Assembly (NCBI RefSeq): GCF_048771995.1
Contig: NC_133025.1
Coordinates: 1,240,001-1,304,000, forward strand
Source of the DNA: Taeniopygia guttata
Taxonomy: Eukaryota > Chordata > Aves > Passeriformes > Estrildidae
DNA: 64,000 nt
Direction of reading: 5' to 3'
Shown here: in pieces, positions 52,364 through 64,000 of the stretch
Layout of the letters: the number at the start of each line of letters is the position of its first letter
Numbering within the stretch: position 1 is the stretch's first letter
Translations under genes and position numbers: made by a program
Notes under the pieces: generated by a model
Seen by the model: only the letters and a program-made list of their open reading frames with translations
What the model was told of the DNA's origin: nothing
Database searches by the model: none

Positions 52364-53029
52364 TCAGCAGGAAGATTTTCAGCCAGGTTTCTGTGGAACA
52401 GTGTCCATCTTTTCCCTCATTTTTGAATAATAATGTCCTTCAAAAGGCTGAAGGAAAGCTCCTGCCTCCTCCGGGCAAGACCAGTGAAAATTCTCACCTA
52501 TTTCAGTAGGTAACAGAGTATTTTCCATCATATGAAACCCACAGAATTTATTTTCTCCTTTATGCCCAGTAATACCTTATGTGAAGGACACAATCCTGTC
52601 ACAGGCAGGCAGCCAACCTCAGACCACAAACCCTTCCCCAGACTTCTCCTCAAACCTCACCTTTCCCCCTCCCCAAAGCTCTCCTCTCCCTCACCACAAA
52701 CCTCTTCGATGATCCTCAAATCTCTCTGATCACCCTCCCCAAATTTAAACTCTCCTGCTTCTCAAACCTCCCCTCTTTGCCCGCCCCAAGCCTCTGCTCC
52801 TCCCATTGCCCAAACCTCACTTCTCCCCCTCCTCACATTTCATCTCTGCACACCTCACAGTGCTCCTCCTCAAACCTCTCTGATCCCCCTCCAAACCTCC
52901 TTTCTCCCTCCCAACCGCCGCCCCCACCCAAATTTCACCGCTCCCTCTCCCCAGACCTCCCCGTGCCCATATTTCCCCTCACCTCTCGCAGACCTGTCCC
53001 GTTTCCCCTCACGCCGGGCAGGTTTTTCC

Positions 53030-53215
53030 CCTTTGCCCGCCGGGGCTCTCGGCTCCCCTCACGCCGCCGCGGCCTCGCGCTCTCTGCGCCTGCGCGGGCG
53101 CTCGCGCCGCGTTACGTCACCGGCCGCGCCGGGGGCGGGGCAAAGGCGCGCGCGGGCGGGTTTTGGCGGGAAGGGCGTGAGGGGGCCGCCATGTTGGGGG
53201 GGGGCGAAGGAGCCC
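53030..53215 (-). promoter_or_regulatory. TMEM209: TMEM209 CpG promoter with E2F and CRE-like sites
   Basis: CpG-dense block about 0.8 kb upstream of the first TMEM209 coding exon. It carries a strong E2F-type site TTTTGGCGGGAA at 53161-53172 and a CRE-like TTACGTCA at 53112-53119; no TATA box. A minus-strand ATG at 53191 opens a short GC-rich frame, probably in the untranslated first exon. The sequence changes abruptly to AT-rich repeats at about 53230. Confidence 0.75.
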
Positions 53216-53246
53216 TCACGGAGACAATTTCGCTTTTTTTTTTAAT

Positions 53247-54290
53247 TATAGCTAAATTGTTTAATTACATTACCATGTCTGTCAGACCCCGACACGTTGC
53301 CACAGTTAGTAGGTCAAATTTTAAGGGTGTGAAAAATGCCAATCACTTGTTTTTAGAATTTTTAAGAGTTTAATAATAATAAAATAGTTATAAAAATAAT
53401 AATACAATTAGAGTAATAAAGTTTAGAGTTAGGACAATTACAAGACAATAAAAAGCAAATAATTATGGAGGTCCAGATGCTCTCAGACACTAAGTCACGA
53501 AAAACATACCTTGTGGACAAAGGAATAACGTTAAACCAATACACTGTTGCATATTCATACATCCTTCATGGCTATGCATACATTATATTTAAAACAAGAA
53601 CTCTGTTGTATGTCAACTGTTTCCTTTAATCCCCATGGTGTCTTCAAGTTTGAGCAAGGCCTGAAGAAATTCGCTTCTTCTGATGAGAAAAACATAAATT
53701 CCTTTTCTCTGGAAGATTTAGGGGTTCCTCAAAGCGAGTATCTCATTCCAAAAAAACCAAAAAACTCCCCCCACATACAGTCTCTATTTTAACATTATGT
53801 TGTGACCTAAAGCTATATTTAACACACTACTTAAGAGAATTAATACAGCATAACTTTCTAACATTACACATATAATATTCATAGTAATATTTGAGGAAAG
53901 CCAATCATAAAATATGCATTTTTCACATTTGTTTTTTCTGATAAGGAGCCAGTAACTCTTTATGGGCCCTGTTGCTGTTATCTCTGTGTGAAGAGTTTCT
54001 TGTTTATCATATCCCTTTTCTTGAGCTAGTAAAAACCATCTTACATCACAGAGTTTTTATTTTAACATTATGTTGTAACCTAAAACTATACTTAACACAC
54101 TACTTTAAAAGGATTAATACAGTATTACAAAATAACCCTCCATGATACATACAGTACTCAATTTAATATTTGCGAAGAGCCAATCATAAAATACGCATTT
54201 TTCACATCTTTATAGCTAAATTGTTTAATTACATTGCCATGGCTGTCAGACCAACACGTTGCCACAGTTAGTAGATAAAATTTTAAGGGG
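53247..54290. repeat. AT-rich block with two duplicated modules, possible LTR-type fossil
   Basis: Module A (about 80 bp, TATAGCTAAATTGTTTAATT and on) occurs at 53247-53327 and 54211-54290. Module B (about 147 bp, TATTTTAACATTATGTTG and on) occurs at 53785-53928 and 54058-54207. All are in the same orientation, in order A...B...B-A, and the last two abut. The composition contrasts sharply with the CpG promoter next to it. It may be one or two degraded LTR-like copies nested together. No coding parts are seen, the family is unknown, and the divergence looks old. Confidence 0.6.
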
Positions 54291-56034
54291 TTTTAGGTCT
54301 ATTTGCATGCTGTGCAAGTGTGGTTTCATATTTCTGCGTAGGTGTAACTTTGTATTTTTGTACAAATGTCACCAAAACCGTGGGGATAAATAAGATTCCT
54401 AACACTCATTTTAAAAATGTCAAAGGATTTATTCTTGGCCAAGGTTTGTGTGTGTCGCTGACAAATGTCAGGCCTCCACATAAACCCAAATACAAAATTT
54501 TTCACTTGTTTGTATATTTTAACAGACAAATTAATGTTCATTGGTTCTAAATTTCATCATCTTCTTCATTAATTACTATTGCAGTAAATGTTCACTATTC
54601 ATTTCCTCACTTTTTTTACTGATCTGGTCCAAATTATTTAGTAATTTTCTTATCTTTTTCTCAGACATAGAGTCTCCAGCCTTTCAGGCCTTAATTTCCT
54701 CTAATTTTCTGGTTACTCCAATATCCTTGAAGTGCCATAAATTTAAGATCCCACAGTCTTCGAATTCTTTGGGTCTGTTCATTGAAGTTTGCCAGGGTTC
54801 ATTTTAACAAACTTAATTGATTATTTAATGATCAAAGTCATAATAAAGGTCAGTGGAGAAGCTTTACTAGAGCTTTAAAAGTGGGTGCTGCTCATAAATA
54901 ATTAAAATAACCATTAAAAAATTAGGAAAGTTATATCATTTCCAACACATGCACGACTTCAAATTTTTGTCCAGTGTAACTTCATATTTCTGCTCTGAAA
55001 TGCTGTAAATGGAAAGGGTTGTGTGAGGATAACCAAACAAATGTGAAGGCCTTGGTTTCCTAATTTAAGGAAAACTGAGTTGGAAATGCATAGCTCCATT
55101 GCAGCCGGGGATATTAACTGATATAAAGCCTCAGATTTTCCTGACATAAAGCCTAAAGATTTTCCAGAAACATCAATTAATTCTAAAATTAATTCTAAGT
55201 GTACACGTGGTAAACCACATACTGAAATCCCTACTCATTCTTTATCCAGGGCATTTCCAAGGGGGATTAGGGACATGGAGGCAATCCATTGTCTACAGAA
55301 ATATTAATTCCCTCATCAGTAATCCAAACTAAATTGGCGTTATAGCCAATTAACTCTGTTTTTCCAGGAGATGCCTTTCCAGTAAAGCCCTTTGCCACGC
55401 CAGTGAAATATTTCTACCCAAAGGTGAAAAGTTTCTGGGATTTTTTTTCCTAAAAATCAAAGGAGAGGCTACAACACTGGATCTTGGTTTGCATCATTTG
55501 AGGCAGCAACAACAAAGGGTCTGGACTTTATAAAAAAGGACCAACCTCACTGAAAATTAATGATTTTTGAGGCTTTTCTAGTTGTTGTTGTGGGGGCACA
55601 AATCCATTCTGGCCTCTCTCGGGGAACATTTGTGTCAGTACAGTGATTTTAGGCAAGGAGAAGGTTTGGTTGGCTGAGGCTGATTTAACCTTTGCCTCGC
55701 TGGGGTGGCACCAGGGTGCTCCTGACTCACTTGGGTGACCCAACAGCCTCGGCAGGGCGGCGTGGAGAGCCCTGCCTGCCCTCAGCCACACGCCCTGCTT
55801 GTTTCAGGGGGCACTTGGACCTGTGCTTGGTGACATCCTGGCTGTGGAGCTGCCCTGGGAGCCGTCTGAGGACCTGGTCAGTGCCACCAGACCTGCCCTG
55901 CTGCTGCCGGCTGGATCCCGTGGGGTTCTGCTGCCTGTGGTGAGGTCTCTTCTCCCACCTTGCTGTGTCACCTCTGCCTTCCTGCTGCTCCCCTTCTGGA
56001 CCCAGGGCTCAGCGCTGGGGGTGTTTTCAGCCTC

Positions 56035-56225
56035 TGAAAACCCCAGAATGGTTTGGGAGGGAAGGGACCTCAAAGCCCAGCCTGTTCCAACCCTCCCACT
56101 GTCCCAGGCTGCTCCAGCCCCGGTGTCCAACATTTCCTTGGACATTCCAGGGATCCAGGGGCAGCCCCAGCTGCTCTGGCAATTCCAGCCCAGCCAGGAA
56201 TTCCTCATTCCCAAAATCCCACCCC
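56035..56225 (-). mobile_element. CR1 LINE 3' fragment
   Basis: Antisense CR1: GAATGGTTTGGGAGGGAAGG, ATTTCCTTGGACATTCCAGG, then GCAGCCCCAGCTGCTCTGGC and CAGCCCAGCCAGGAATTCCT. Confidence 0.87.
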
Positions 56226-56429
56226 AAGCTCCCTTTCCCAGGGAATTCCCTCCATTCTCAGCTCTCCCAGCCTGGCATTGGATCCATCCCCACCCTGACT
56301 CTGCTCCAGGAAGGAATTTTTTGATCCGGGGGCTTCACTGGGAATCTTGGGACTCCAGGAAGGGTCTCCCTTCCCTTTTCCATCCCCAACTTCCATAAAA
56401 ATCCCTCGGGCTGGATTCTGAGCCTCCTT

Positions 56430-57005
56430 GATCCCAGAATCCTGGAATAGTTTGGGTGGGAAGGGACCTCAAATCCCATCCCATTCCAATCCCACCATCC
56501 CAGGGGGCTCCAGCCTTTCCTTGGACATTCCAGGGATCCAGGGGCAGCCCCAGCTGCTCTGGCAATCCCAGCCCAGCCAGGAATTCCTCATTCCCAAGAT
56601 CCCATCCATGGCTGCCCTCTGGCAGTGGGAGCCATTCCTTGTGTCCTGTCCCTCCAGGCCTTGTCCCCAGTCCCTCTGCAGCTCTCCTGGAGCCCCTTCA
56701 GGCCCTGGAATGTGCTGGAAGCTCTCCCTGGATCCTTCCCTTCTCCAGGGGAGCACCCCCAGCTCTCCCAGGCTGGCTCCAGCCCTCCAGCAGCTCCATG
56801 GATTCCTCTGGATTCACTCCAATTCCATGGATGCCCATGGCTCAGAGCTGATCTCAGACCCTTCAGGACCTCATGGTCATTGCTGGGGCCCTGCAGCCCC
56901 TCCAGGAGATGAGGAGAGAGCCCAAGGTTTGGATTTAGATGCAGCTCCTGAAATGCTGTGGGTGGAGGCCCCCGAGGATGCTGATCAGGGCACTCAGAGC
57001 TTGTT
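56430..57005 (-). mobile_element. CR1 LINE, young-looking copy
   Basis: Antisense CR1 that matches the sense copy at 30490-31100 along most of its length. In a stretch of about 170 bp I count three mismatches by eye. It lacks the CCCCTCTGCTCTGGAG segment present in the other copy. Confidence 0.9.
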
Positions 57006-58171
57006 GGGATACTTTGGATCCTGACATCAGGTTTGGCAGGGTTTCTTGGCAGCCCTGAAATCCATGTGGGATGTAGGATGAGTAAAGAAACAAGCTCTAA
57101 TTTTGCCCTAGATTAAATCCTTCCTTCCTGTTTTGAAAGAGTGAAGCATGGCACGTCGTGCAGACAGTCAGCTGATTCTATTATGAAATATTGAAGTCTG
57201 GAAGCTACAGGTGGGGTTTCACTTCCACCAGAGTTGCTGTAGTTCCAGAAGCAGGAAATTCCTGTGATGGTTCCTGTCTCTTGGGATAATTTTTTATTAT
57301 TTGTTTTAAGTTGAGGGAGTGAAGATCTTTTCCCCCAGGGACTGGGTTTGGTTAAACCTTAGAGACCAGAGCACTCTCCTGGTGCCCCCAAGATACAGCA
57401 GGTACAAGATGACTCAATCCTACAGGCCAAAACAGGCCCAATCCCTGCCCGGGGCTCCCTTTGTTCCCAAAAACATGAGACAAAGGACTGTGAACACAAC
57501 AGGACACCTGTGGAGGAGTGGGGTGGGAGTGGAGGTGAGAGGAGACTCCTCAGGGAGGTGCTGACAGATGCTGAATGATACAGTTGAGATCTTTATTAAA
57601 AGTTTCCTCTGGGAATTGTCAGGGAGTTCCTTTCCTTCTTCTCCTGAGGTGGATTGAGCTGCTCCCCAGGAACTCCAGGTGTGACAGCAGGCTCAGCTCC
57701 TGCCTGTCCCTCAGAAACCTTCATGATTTGGACAAACAAAACATTTATCCAGCAGCCCTGTGGCCCTACTGCAGTTGTGGGACAGCCCCAGCTGGGTGTT
57801 CCCATGGGAGATCATTCCTAAAGCTCAGGCAGGGGTGGATAACAACTCCTCAAATATCCTTTGGAACAAGGAATGGAGAACACAAAATCCCCACAACCAA
57901 GAGTGGGCTGGCAGAGCTCTGACCCCCAGTGAGAGCTGGGATGAGTTCAGTTTGTCCCTGTTTTCCTCCACGAAAGGACACACGCATTTTTGTGGTCAGA
58001 GCTTTGGAACCGACTCCTCCTCCTCCTGCTTTGGATGTGTCAGTGGAAAGTATTTTTTTGGAGGTGAAATCAGCCTGCTGGTTGCCTTGAAGGCTCTGAT
58101 AAATGTGAGAACTTGATCACATGGAGTGATAGGTTCCATCAGATGTGTTTGAGCTGAAAAATAAAGCTCTG

Positions 58172-58177
58172 TATAAA
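58172..58177 (+). promoter_or_regulatory. CPA2: TATA box of the carboxypeptidase gene
   Basis: TATAAA within GTATAAATTCCCC, 43 bp before the ATG. This suggests a short leader and a tissue-restricted TATA promoter, typical of pancreatic enzyme genes. Confidence 0.8.
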
Positions 58178-58214
58178 TTCCCCTTTGCCAGGCCCAGCTG
58201 AACTTGCAGCAAAC

Positions 58215-61200
58215 ATGAAGCTGATTTTGATCTTCAGTGCCCTCATCGGGGCTTCCCTGTGCCTGGAAACCTTCGTTGGGTGAGTTACACTTTTGTGGAA
58301 AACCTTTCATTTAGGGCTGGTATCTTCTTGTTTTTCACAGTCTCAACTTCACAAAATCTGCTTGGGGCACTTTTTTTTTTGTTTGTTTGTTTTTGTGGCT
58401 GATTGTTCTTGTTGCTTTGCTGCTCTGGTGTTTGAGGGAACCTTTCTTTACTTTCATTTGGGATTTCTAAGAGGGGTCCAGCTGTGGAGTTGAGATCCTC
58501 AATTCCTGTTCATCCAAGGCTTGATTTTAGCTTGAGTTGAACCTCACTGCAAAAGCAGAGCTTGAAAGACCAGAAGCTGTCCTCAGATCAGAAAGTTCAC
58601 AACTTTCCCTTTCCCCTCCCCAAGTTTCTTATTTATCTTTCTTCCTCTTCTTTCCTCCTTTCTAATAATTTTAAATCCTGGCTTCCAGCTATTAAATTCT
58701 AAAGGTCTTTCTTTATGTTGCATCACAAAAAATATCCTGTAGGGTATTTCTTCACAGCCTCACTGACCATGGAACAGTCTTAATAATTAAAGATTATAAA
58801 ATTATAATCTGGATAAATCCTGAAGTGCAGTAAGTGAGTACTAGATTCCAGTAAGTAAATCTGTGCATGAAGGTATAAGGATTAAGAATAAAATATAATA
58901 TAAATAATGTCCCAAAACTCGGGAATTTGTAGAGGCAGGAGGGGCTATTTTGATCATTTAATCCTGAACTGAGTTCTGATGATTCCACTCCTCAGCAGCT
59001 GTGGTGAATTCAGAGCAGAATCCAATATTGAGATAAAGTTTATAGAGAATCCAGTAATGAGTTATTAATGTGGAAAAGTGCCTTCAGAGCCGATTTAACT
59101 CAATTTAACAGAGATCTGATCCCTCTGCTGGCCAGGGAGAGGATCCAGGTGTAAACGTGCTGAAAAGGAGTCCCGCAGTAAATAAAACACCCACATACCC
59201 GAACTCGTGTGTCGAGACTCTCTTTACCTCATTTCCACCTCGAAGGTTTCCAGCTGTGCAGTCACCGGGCGGTGCTCCAGCTGTTGGGTTTGTCACCCCA
59301 ACCTCTGGAATGAGGCACCTCCAGAGGGATTCATCCCACCTGGAAAACCTCTGCTGGTGTCAGAACCAAACAAATCCCACCTTTAGTGTTTGCTCTGCTC
59401 CCCAAACGCTGCCCAGCTCAACTGGAATATTCTTTTCTCACAACTTGCTGCCAAGAAGTAATCGATGGACGCAGGATTGATCCTTTGAGTGATGTAAAAC
59501 TCATCCACCTTGTCTGCTTGTTGAACTCTTGGGTGACACCAAATCAACTGATTAAAGGAGCCATTAACACACAATTAACACAGAATTAACGAACCAGTAC
59601 AGCCAGTCCCCTTCTGAGACTGGTCCGAAAACACCGATTTATTGCAGGCACCAGGTTCTCCGAATCAAGACCAAAAATGAGGAGGAGGTCAAGCAGCTGC
59701 AGTTTCTGGAATCGCTGGAACACCTGAAGGTGGGTCATGGCCACAGAGGCGTTTTGGATTTGCATCTCCTTCACAAAAGGTCAAGGTTTGAATCTGCATC
59801 TCATTTGGAAGGTTCCCATCACCCTGGGGCAGCTGCCATAAATCATTTTATTCTCTCAAGACTTTAAATTTGACCTGCAAGTTCGAGTAGGGGCCAGAAC
59901 TGATATTTTTTTTCCTACTGGGCTTACATCATATTTGAATTGTTAGATCTTAATCTCAGTGTTGAAAAACTTGTTTTTCCAGGGGGAATGGCAATGTTTT
60001 GTCTCCCAGAGTTATGGAAGAAATTTATTAGCTGGTTTACACTGTATTGAAGCAGGAAAACACAATGTAAAATTTCGGGTTATTACTGTTCTTATTGGCA
60101 TTGGTGAGAATTTTTAACATCACTTTTTAAAATCACTGGCTGAAGAAATACTATATGAATAATTTAGAAATCAAAATTTAGAAAAGTCCTACTAAAGGAG
60201 TGATAAAAGGAGAAATTAAAACAATTGGTTTCATATTACCTAAGACTGGAATATGGAGTTTTTCTTGAAATTTTTTCTAGTAAAAGGGAAAATAATAAAA
60301 TACATAAGAAACAATTAAAATTTCCTCTTGTTAGTGTGACCAAAGCCTAGAAGTCAGTGAAAAAACTGACTCAAGCCCTTGGTATTTGTTGCTCTATTGA
60401 GTTTATCAGGAGAACTGATAGAAGGTTGTGGTGAGGCCACAGAGAACGAAGCATTCCGGGGCTCCTCTCTGCAGGAGCTGTTGGACTGGGGAGAAATCAG
60501 CATTTCTAAAACTCTGCAAGAGCTGTTTGCAGGATGCCTTCCCCAAACCAAATCCATTCTCCTTTCTCTCTCCAGCTGGATTTCTGGATCAATCCCTCTG
60601 CCTCAGCCCTCCCCGTGGATGTGAGAGTTCCTGCTGTCAGTGTCCAGTCGGTGAAAGCCTTCCTGGAATCCCAGGGGATTGAATATTCCATCCTGATTGA
60701 AAACCTGCAGGTGGGCAATGCCACTAGCACTTATTTCTTTCATCTTTTGGAAACACTGATTCAGTTTGGCCTGGCTCCCACTTTTCCATCCTCTGTTTTT
60801 TGTGGGATCCTCCCCTTATTTTTGTAGCTTGTGGATTATTCCTGGAAGACAATCCACGCACAGATGTAGGTGTTCTCTGAGTAGTGACATCAATAAACTC
60901 CACAGGACTCTTCTGAGGAATTACACGTGGACTTTTGATCCCAGACATTTGTTTGATGCTGAAGTTACTGATCAATCAGTAAATTCTGCTGAGAGTAGTT
61001 ATGGATAGAAATCACCCACTTGGGCACTAATCTGACATTTCCTCACGAGCAGTAATCCCCAAAGGGCACCTAAACCAGCATTAACCCACTGCCTTTTCAT
61101 TTATTTATCTTTTAGCAAGTGAAGCAGACACTTCTCACCATTTGAATGTTATTTTAGGATGTTCTGGATAAAGAAAAGCAAGACATGGCTGAGAGTGCCC

Positions 61201-64000
61201 AAAGGCAGCGCAGCACCACCTTTGACTTTGGTGCTTACCACACTCTGGATGATGTGAGTACCTCCAGGGAAGAGTATTCTGATTTTTTCTGGTCTTTTTG
61301 CATGCTCTCTTCATTTCAACATCCTATATTAGGATCTAAAATGTTCTTGCAGCTTTTCTGGCATGTGGATTTATGTTTTGTGGTATTAATTTTGTGCTCA
61401 GAACAATCAGCCAGAGCTGTCCCTGACAGTGTTGATTAAAATTCCATAAACTCTCCTGCAGACCCTGTCTAACCCCATCCTTCAAAAGAAAGAGAAATAA
61501 AGGGATCTTGAAACTGGGAAATAGAGAACTAAAAAGAAATAAAGCTGTGGTTTCCTCATCCTTGGGAGTGTCCAAGGCCAGGCTGGAGCAACCTGGGATA
61601 GTGGAAGGGGCTGGGCTTTCCAACCTGAATCAGCCCACGATTCTCTGGAAGGAATGACAGAGCACATAAATATGATATTAATGTCCTCAAATATGCTGTT
61701 AATTGTGGGAGTCCAGCACATCCCTCTGGCTGTCTCCAGACACTGGCAGGGGGCTTGGAAACCTTGGCATGAAGTCAAAAACACCTGTGGCTTTGATTTT
61801 AGCCCGTGGAAAAAACACTGCCAATTTTGTATGAGGAATTACAAGCCACAAGGATTTCAGTAGTGTAATAGGTGAATTGACACAGGGTGGAAAAGAAGAA
61901 TTTTAGGGTTTTTTTTTAGAATATAATTCAGGGGTACAAGATGGAAGAATCTGGGCATGTCGTAGCCTTCTTTCCTTTCTTCTTGTCCTCCATGTCCTGC
62001 TGTGATGGTGCCACTTTTCTATTGGTTTAAGGCAGAGACTTAAACTGTCTAACTTAGATGATAGGTATTGGTGCATTGTTATAAACAGACTGTACATAAC
62101 TTTTGATAGAAAAGGTAAACACTGCCCAGAGGGCACCCAGACTGCCATGGCTTCCGTACTAGGTAGACCTCAGCAGGTCAGAGAGAAAAAATTATAGATA
62201 AAGGGAAATAAACAACCTTGAAAACTCATCTTCACGTATTCCAAACCTCTCCTTTGGCTGCTGGGCTAGGGGAACAAGGACCCTCACACTGCTGGGGTCT
62301 CACCGGCTGACCATGTAATTGTCCTCATGGCCTTGCATTTCAGATTAATGCAGAACTGGACAATCTTGCATCTGAGTACAGCTTTGTGCAAAAGATCCAG
62401 ATCGGGCAATCCTACGAAAAGCGGCCTCTGTACGTGCTGAAGGTATGACAAACACCGTGGAATGCATCCACAGGGGTGAATGACAGCACAGCCCAGAGCA
62501 CCCCAATCTATTATGGGATGGTGTCCAGTGAGGGTGTCAGAATCTGAAATGCTGCTGTTTGATTTCCCAGTTCAGCACCGGAGGCTCCAACCGCCCGGCG
62601 ATCTGGCTCGACGCCGGCATCCACTCCCGCGAGTGGGTCACCCACGCCAGCGCCCTGTGGATCGCCAACAAGGTTCCTGCAGCGGGGATTCATCTTGGGC
62701 CTGTCCTGGGAATGTTTCCTGCTGTTTCAGAGGGTATCACCCCTCTGTGTGTTTAGTTAATTCACCTCCCAAAAGCAGCTGACTCCCTGAGGATGTGGTG
62801 GCTGCCTCGACCTGGAATTGGAAACCTCTGTCCTGTTAGAACAGCTGAGTTTAAGCAGTGGTTCAGGTGAAATTGTTACACAAATAACCAAAGACTTTGA
62901 GATTGTATTGCTGCTTTGCTTTGCTCACCTAGAAAAATGCAGTGGGGTTAGTTTTCTTCCACAAAATGCCCAGACCTCCAGCTCTCTATAAATGAGGATT
63001 TAAATCCTGCTGGAAATGGCTGAGCCACCGGAGAAGCCACAGGATCACAGAATAAGTGGGTGGAAGGGGCCCACCAGGATCATGGAGTCCAACTCCTGGC
63101 CCTGCACAGAACCATCCCCAGGAGCCACCCTGTGCCTGAGAGTGTTGTCCAAAAGCTCCTTGGGCTCTGTCAGTGCAGCACGGTTGAGAATTCCCAACCT
63201 GGCTCTTCCATCTCAGTCTTAGTGCCAGCCTTGGCCTGTCCTCTGGGACAGGGAGGATAAAATTTTGTTATCCTCTTCCATTTTATTCTAAAGACCTCCT
63301 GTCTTCAGAATAAAATAATAAAACAGATTCACTGCTCACTTCACATGTATAACACGGAGATGATGGATGCTCCTTGTTTCCCTGCCCCAAAACCCAGCCT
63401 TTCCTCTGTCCCAAACAAGGAGGGATTGAACATCTGGGAAGGAATTACTCTGCTAAGCAGGGTGTGCTCTGTCTCTGCCTAGATTGCCTCTGACTATGGA
63501 ACAGATCAGTCCATCACCTCCCTGCTGGACAAGATGGATCTTTTCCTGCTGCCGGTCACCAACCCTGACGGATATGTGTACACTCACACCACGGTGGGTC
63601 TGAGCTCAGTGGAATTCCTGTCTCTTCCAAGGAAATAACAAACATGAGGGAAGTGGGCTCTCAAAGTCTTAATGCTGTGAGAGGAGTTACCAAAGAGCTG
63701 GGCAGACAAAGATCCTCATCATTTGTCTAACCCATCCTAGCCCTCCATAAATACCTCAGTTTTAGTAAATACATTTGATTTTTGACCATTGGCCCATCTT
63801 GGCAGTCCAAAATACTCTTGGGATCATGCCTAGGATCAATCCTCCATGGATGGCAGCTCTTCCTGAGGAGCAGTCTTGGTGCCAGCCCCCAGATTTGCTC
63901 CCTTCTGAGCATTTCTCTGTTGTAGAACCGCATGTGGAGGAAAACCCGCTCCAAGATTCCCGGCAGCATCTGCGTCGGAGTTGATCCCAACAGGAACTGG
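58215..64000 (+). CDS. CPA2: Pancreatic carboxypeptidase A (CPA2-like), first eight exons, cut by window end
   Basis: Secreted zinc metallocarboxypeptidase made as a zymogen. Exons: 58215-58279, 59648-59729, 60576-60710, 61158-61253, 62344-62442, 62571-62672, 63483-63593, 63926-64000 (continues). They give 255 in-frame codons, a little over half the protein. Visible parts: signal peptide [16 protein letters not shown]; activation domain with [16 protein letters not shown]; a probable trypsin activation site at QRQR (109-112) before [12 protein letters not shown]; zinc ligands His177 and Glu180 in GIHSREWV; and substrate-binding NRMWRKTR and DPNRNW. LETFVG, the SQGI segment and [11 protein letters not shown] favour CPA2 over CPA1, CPA4 and CPA5. 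The third zinc ligand and specificity pocket lie off the right edge, so the paralogue call is moderate. Introns hold two CR1 fragments and otherwise unrecognised AT-leaning sequence. Confidence 0.9.
61555..61650 (+). mobile_element. CR1 LINE 3' fragment
   Basis: Short sense CR1: GAGTGTCCAAGGCCAGGCTG, GAGCAACCTGGGATAGTGGA, then a degraded terminus ending GATTCTCTGG. It is in CPA2 intron 4. Confidence 0.78.
63035..63225 (-). mobile_element. CR1 LINE fragment
   Basis: Antisense CR1: AGGATCACAGAATAAGTGGG, GTCCAACTCCTGGCCCTGCA, then ACCATCCCCAGGAGCCACCC and CTTGGGCTCTGTCAG. It is in CPA2 intron 6. Confidence 0.85.

Larger units (their letters stand above)
54291..58165. other. Spacer between TMEM209 and the carboxypeptidase gene
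   Basis: AT-rich to about 55680, then GC-richer with two antisense CR1 fragments (56035-56225, 56430-57005). I found no exon resembling SSMEM1, the gene found here in human, nor any other gene. Confidence 0.55.

Noticed and set aside
53120-53191. Upstream TMEM209 start at 53191 (MAAPSRPSRQNPP) that could join in frame to the next exon
   Set aside because: It would need a poor donor (GTGACG) and adds a GC-rich tail not seen in mammalian TMEM209. The ATG at 52318 fits better.
55799-56398. 199-codon plus-strand frame starting MFQGALGPVLGDILAVELPW
   Set aside because: Its second half is an antisense CR1. The first half has an AG before it but resembles nothing I know and lacks partner exons.

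Overview
The window is vertebrate nuclear DNA, almost certainly from a bird. Many CR1 LINE fragments are present, introns are short, CpG-island promoters are GC-rich and minisatellites are dense. Gene order matches human 7q32.2 (UBE2H, ZC3HC1, KLHDC10, TMEM209, CPA2), with one extra gene that eutherian mammals are thought to lack. Gene names rest on recognising the translated proteins from memory; no database was searched.

Layout. At the left edge is the first coding exon and CpG promoter of UBE2H (minus). Next is ZC3HC1/NIPA (minus, 10 coding exons, 494 codons, complete). It shares a head-to-head CpG promoter with KLHDC10 (plus, 9 recognised coding exons, 401 codons). Then comes a complete 20-exon Ca2+/H+ exchanger of the CAX family (minus, 740 codons), followed by TMEM209 (minus, 14 coding exons, 559 codons). 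The right edge holds the first eight exons of a pancreatic carboxypeptidase A, best matched to CPA2 (plus), which runs out of the window. Splice sites and intron phases were checked exon by exon, and each complete gene gives one uninterrupted frame.

Between and inside the genes. ZC3HC1 introns hold at least six unrelated minisatellite families (units of about 10, 11, 16, 18, 20 and 44 bp), together close to half of the gene. The CAX upstream region is about 2.2 kb of GT-rich minisatellite containing a 288-bp higher-order repeat. CR1 fragments lie on both strands and cluster in KLHDC10 intron 1. An AT-rich block of duplicated repeats separates TMEM209 from CPA2.

Most notable observations: (1) three candidate U12-type (minor spliceosome) introns in three genes, including an AT-AC intron in ZC3HC1 and an 84-nt one in the CAX gene; (2) an apparently intact CAX exchanger with a paired CxxC zinc-ribbon-like insert; (3) a minisatellite that seems to have grown out of a CR1 copy; (4) a 100-bp tandem duplication that copies a TMEM209 splice acceptor; (5) an expected KLHDC10 exon that I could not find. 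The genes are neighbours by conserved synteny and do not form a pathway: ubiquitin conjugation (UBE2H), a nuclear F-box-like factor (ZC3HC1), a cullin-2 substrate receptor (KLHDC10), an ion exchanger, a nuclear-envelope protein and a secreted protease.
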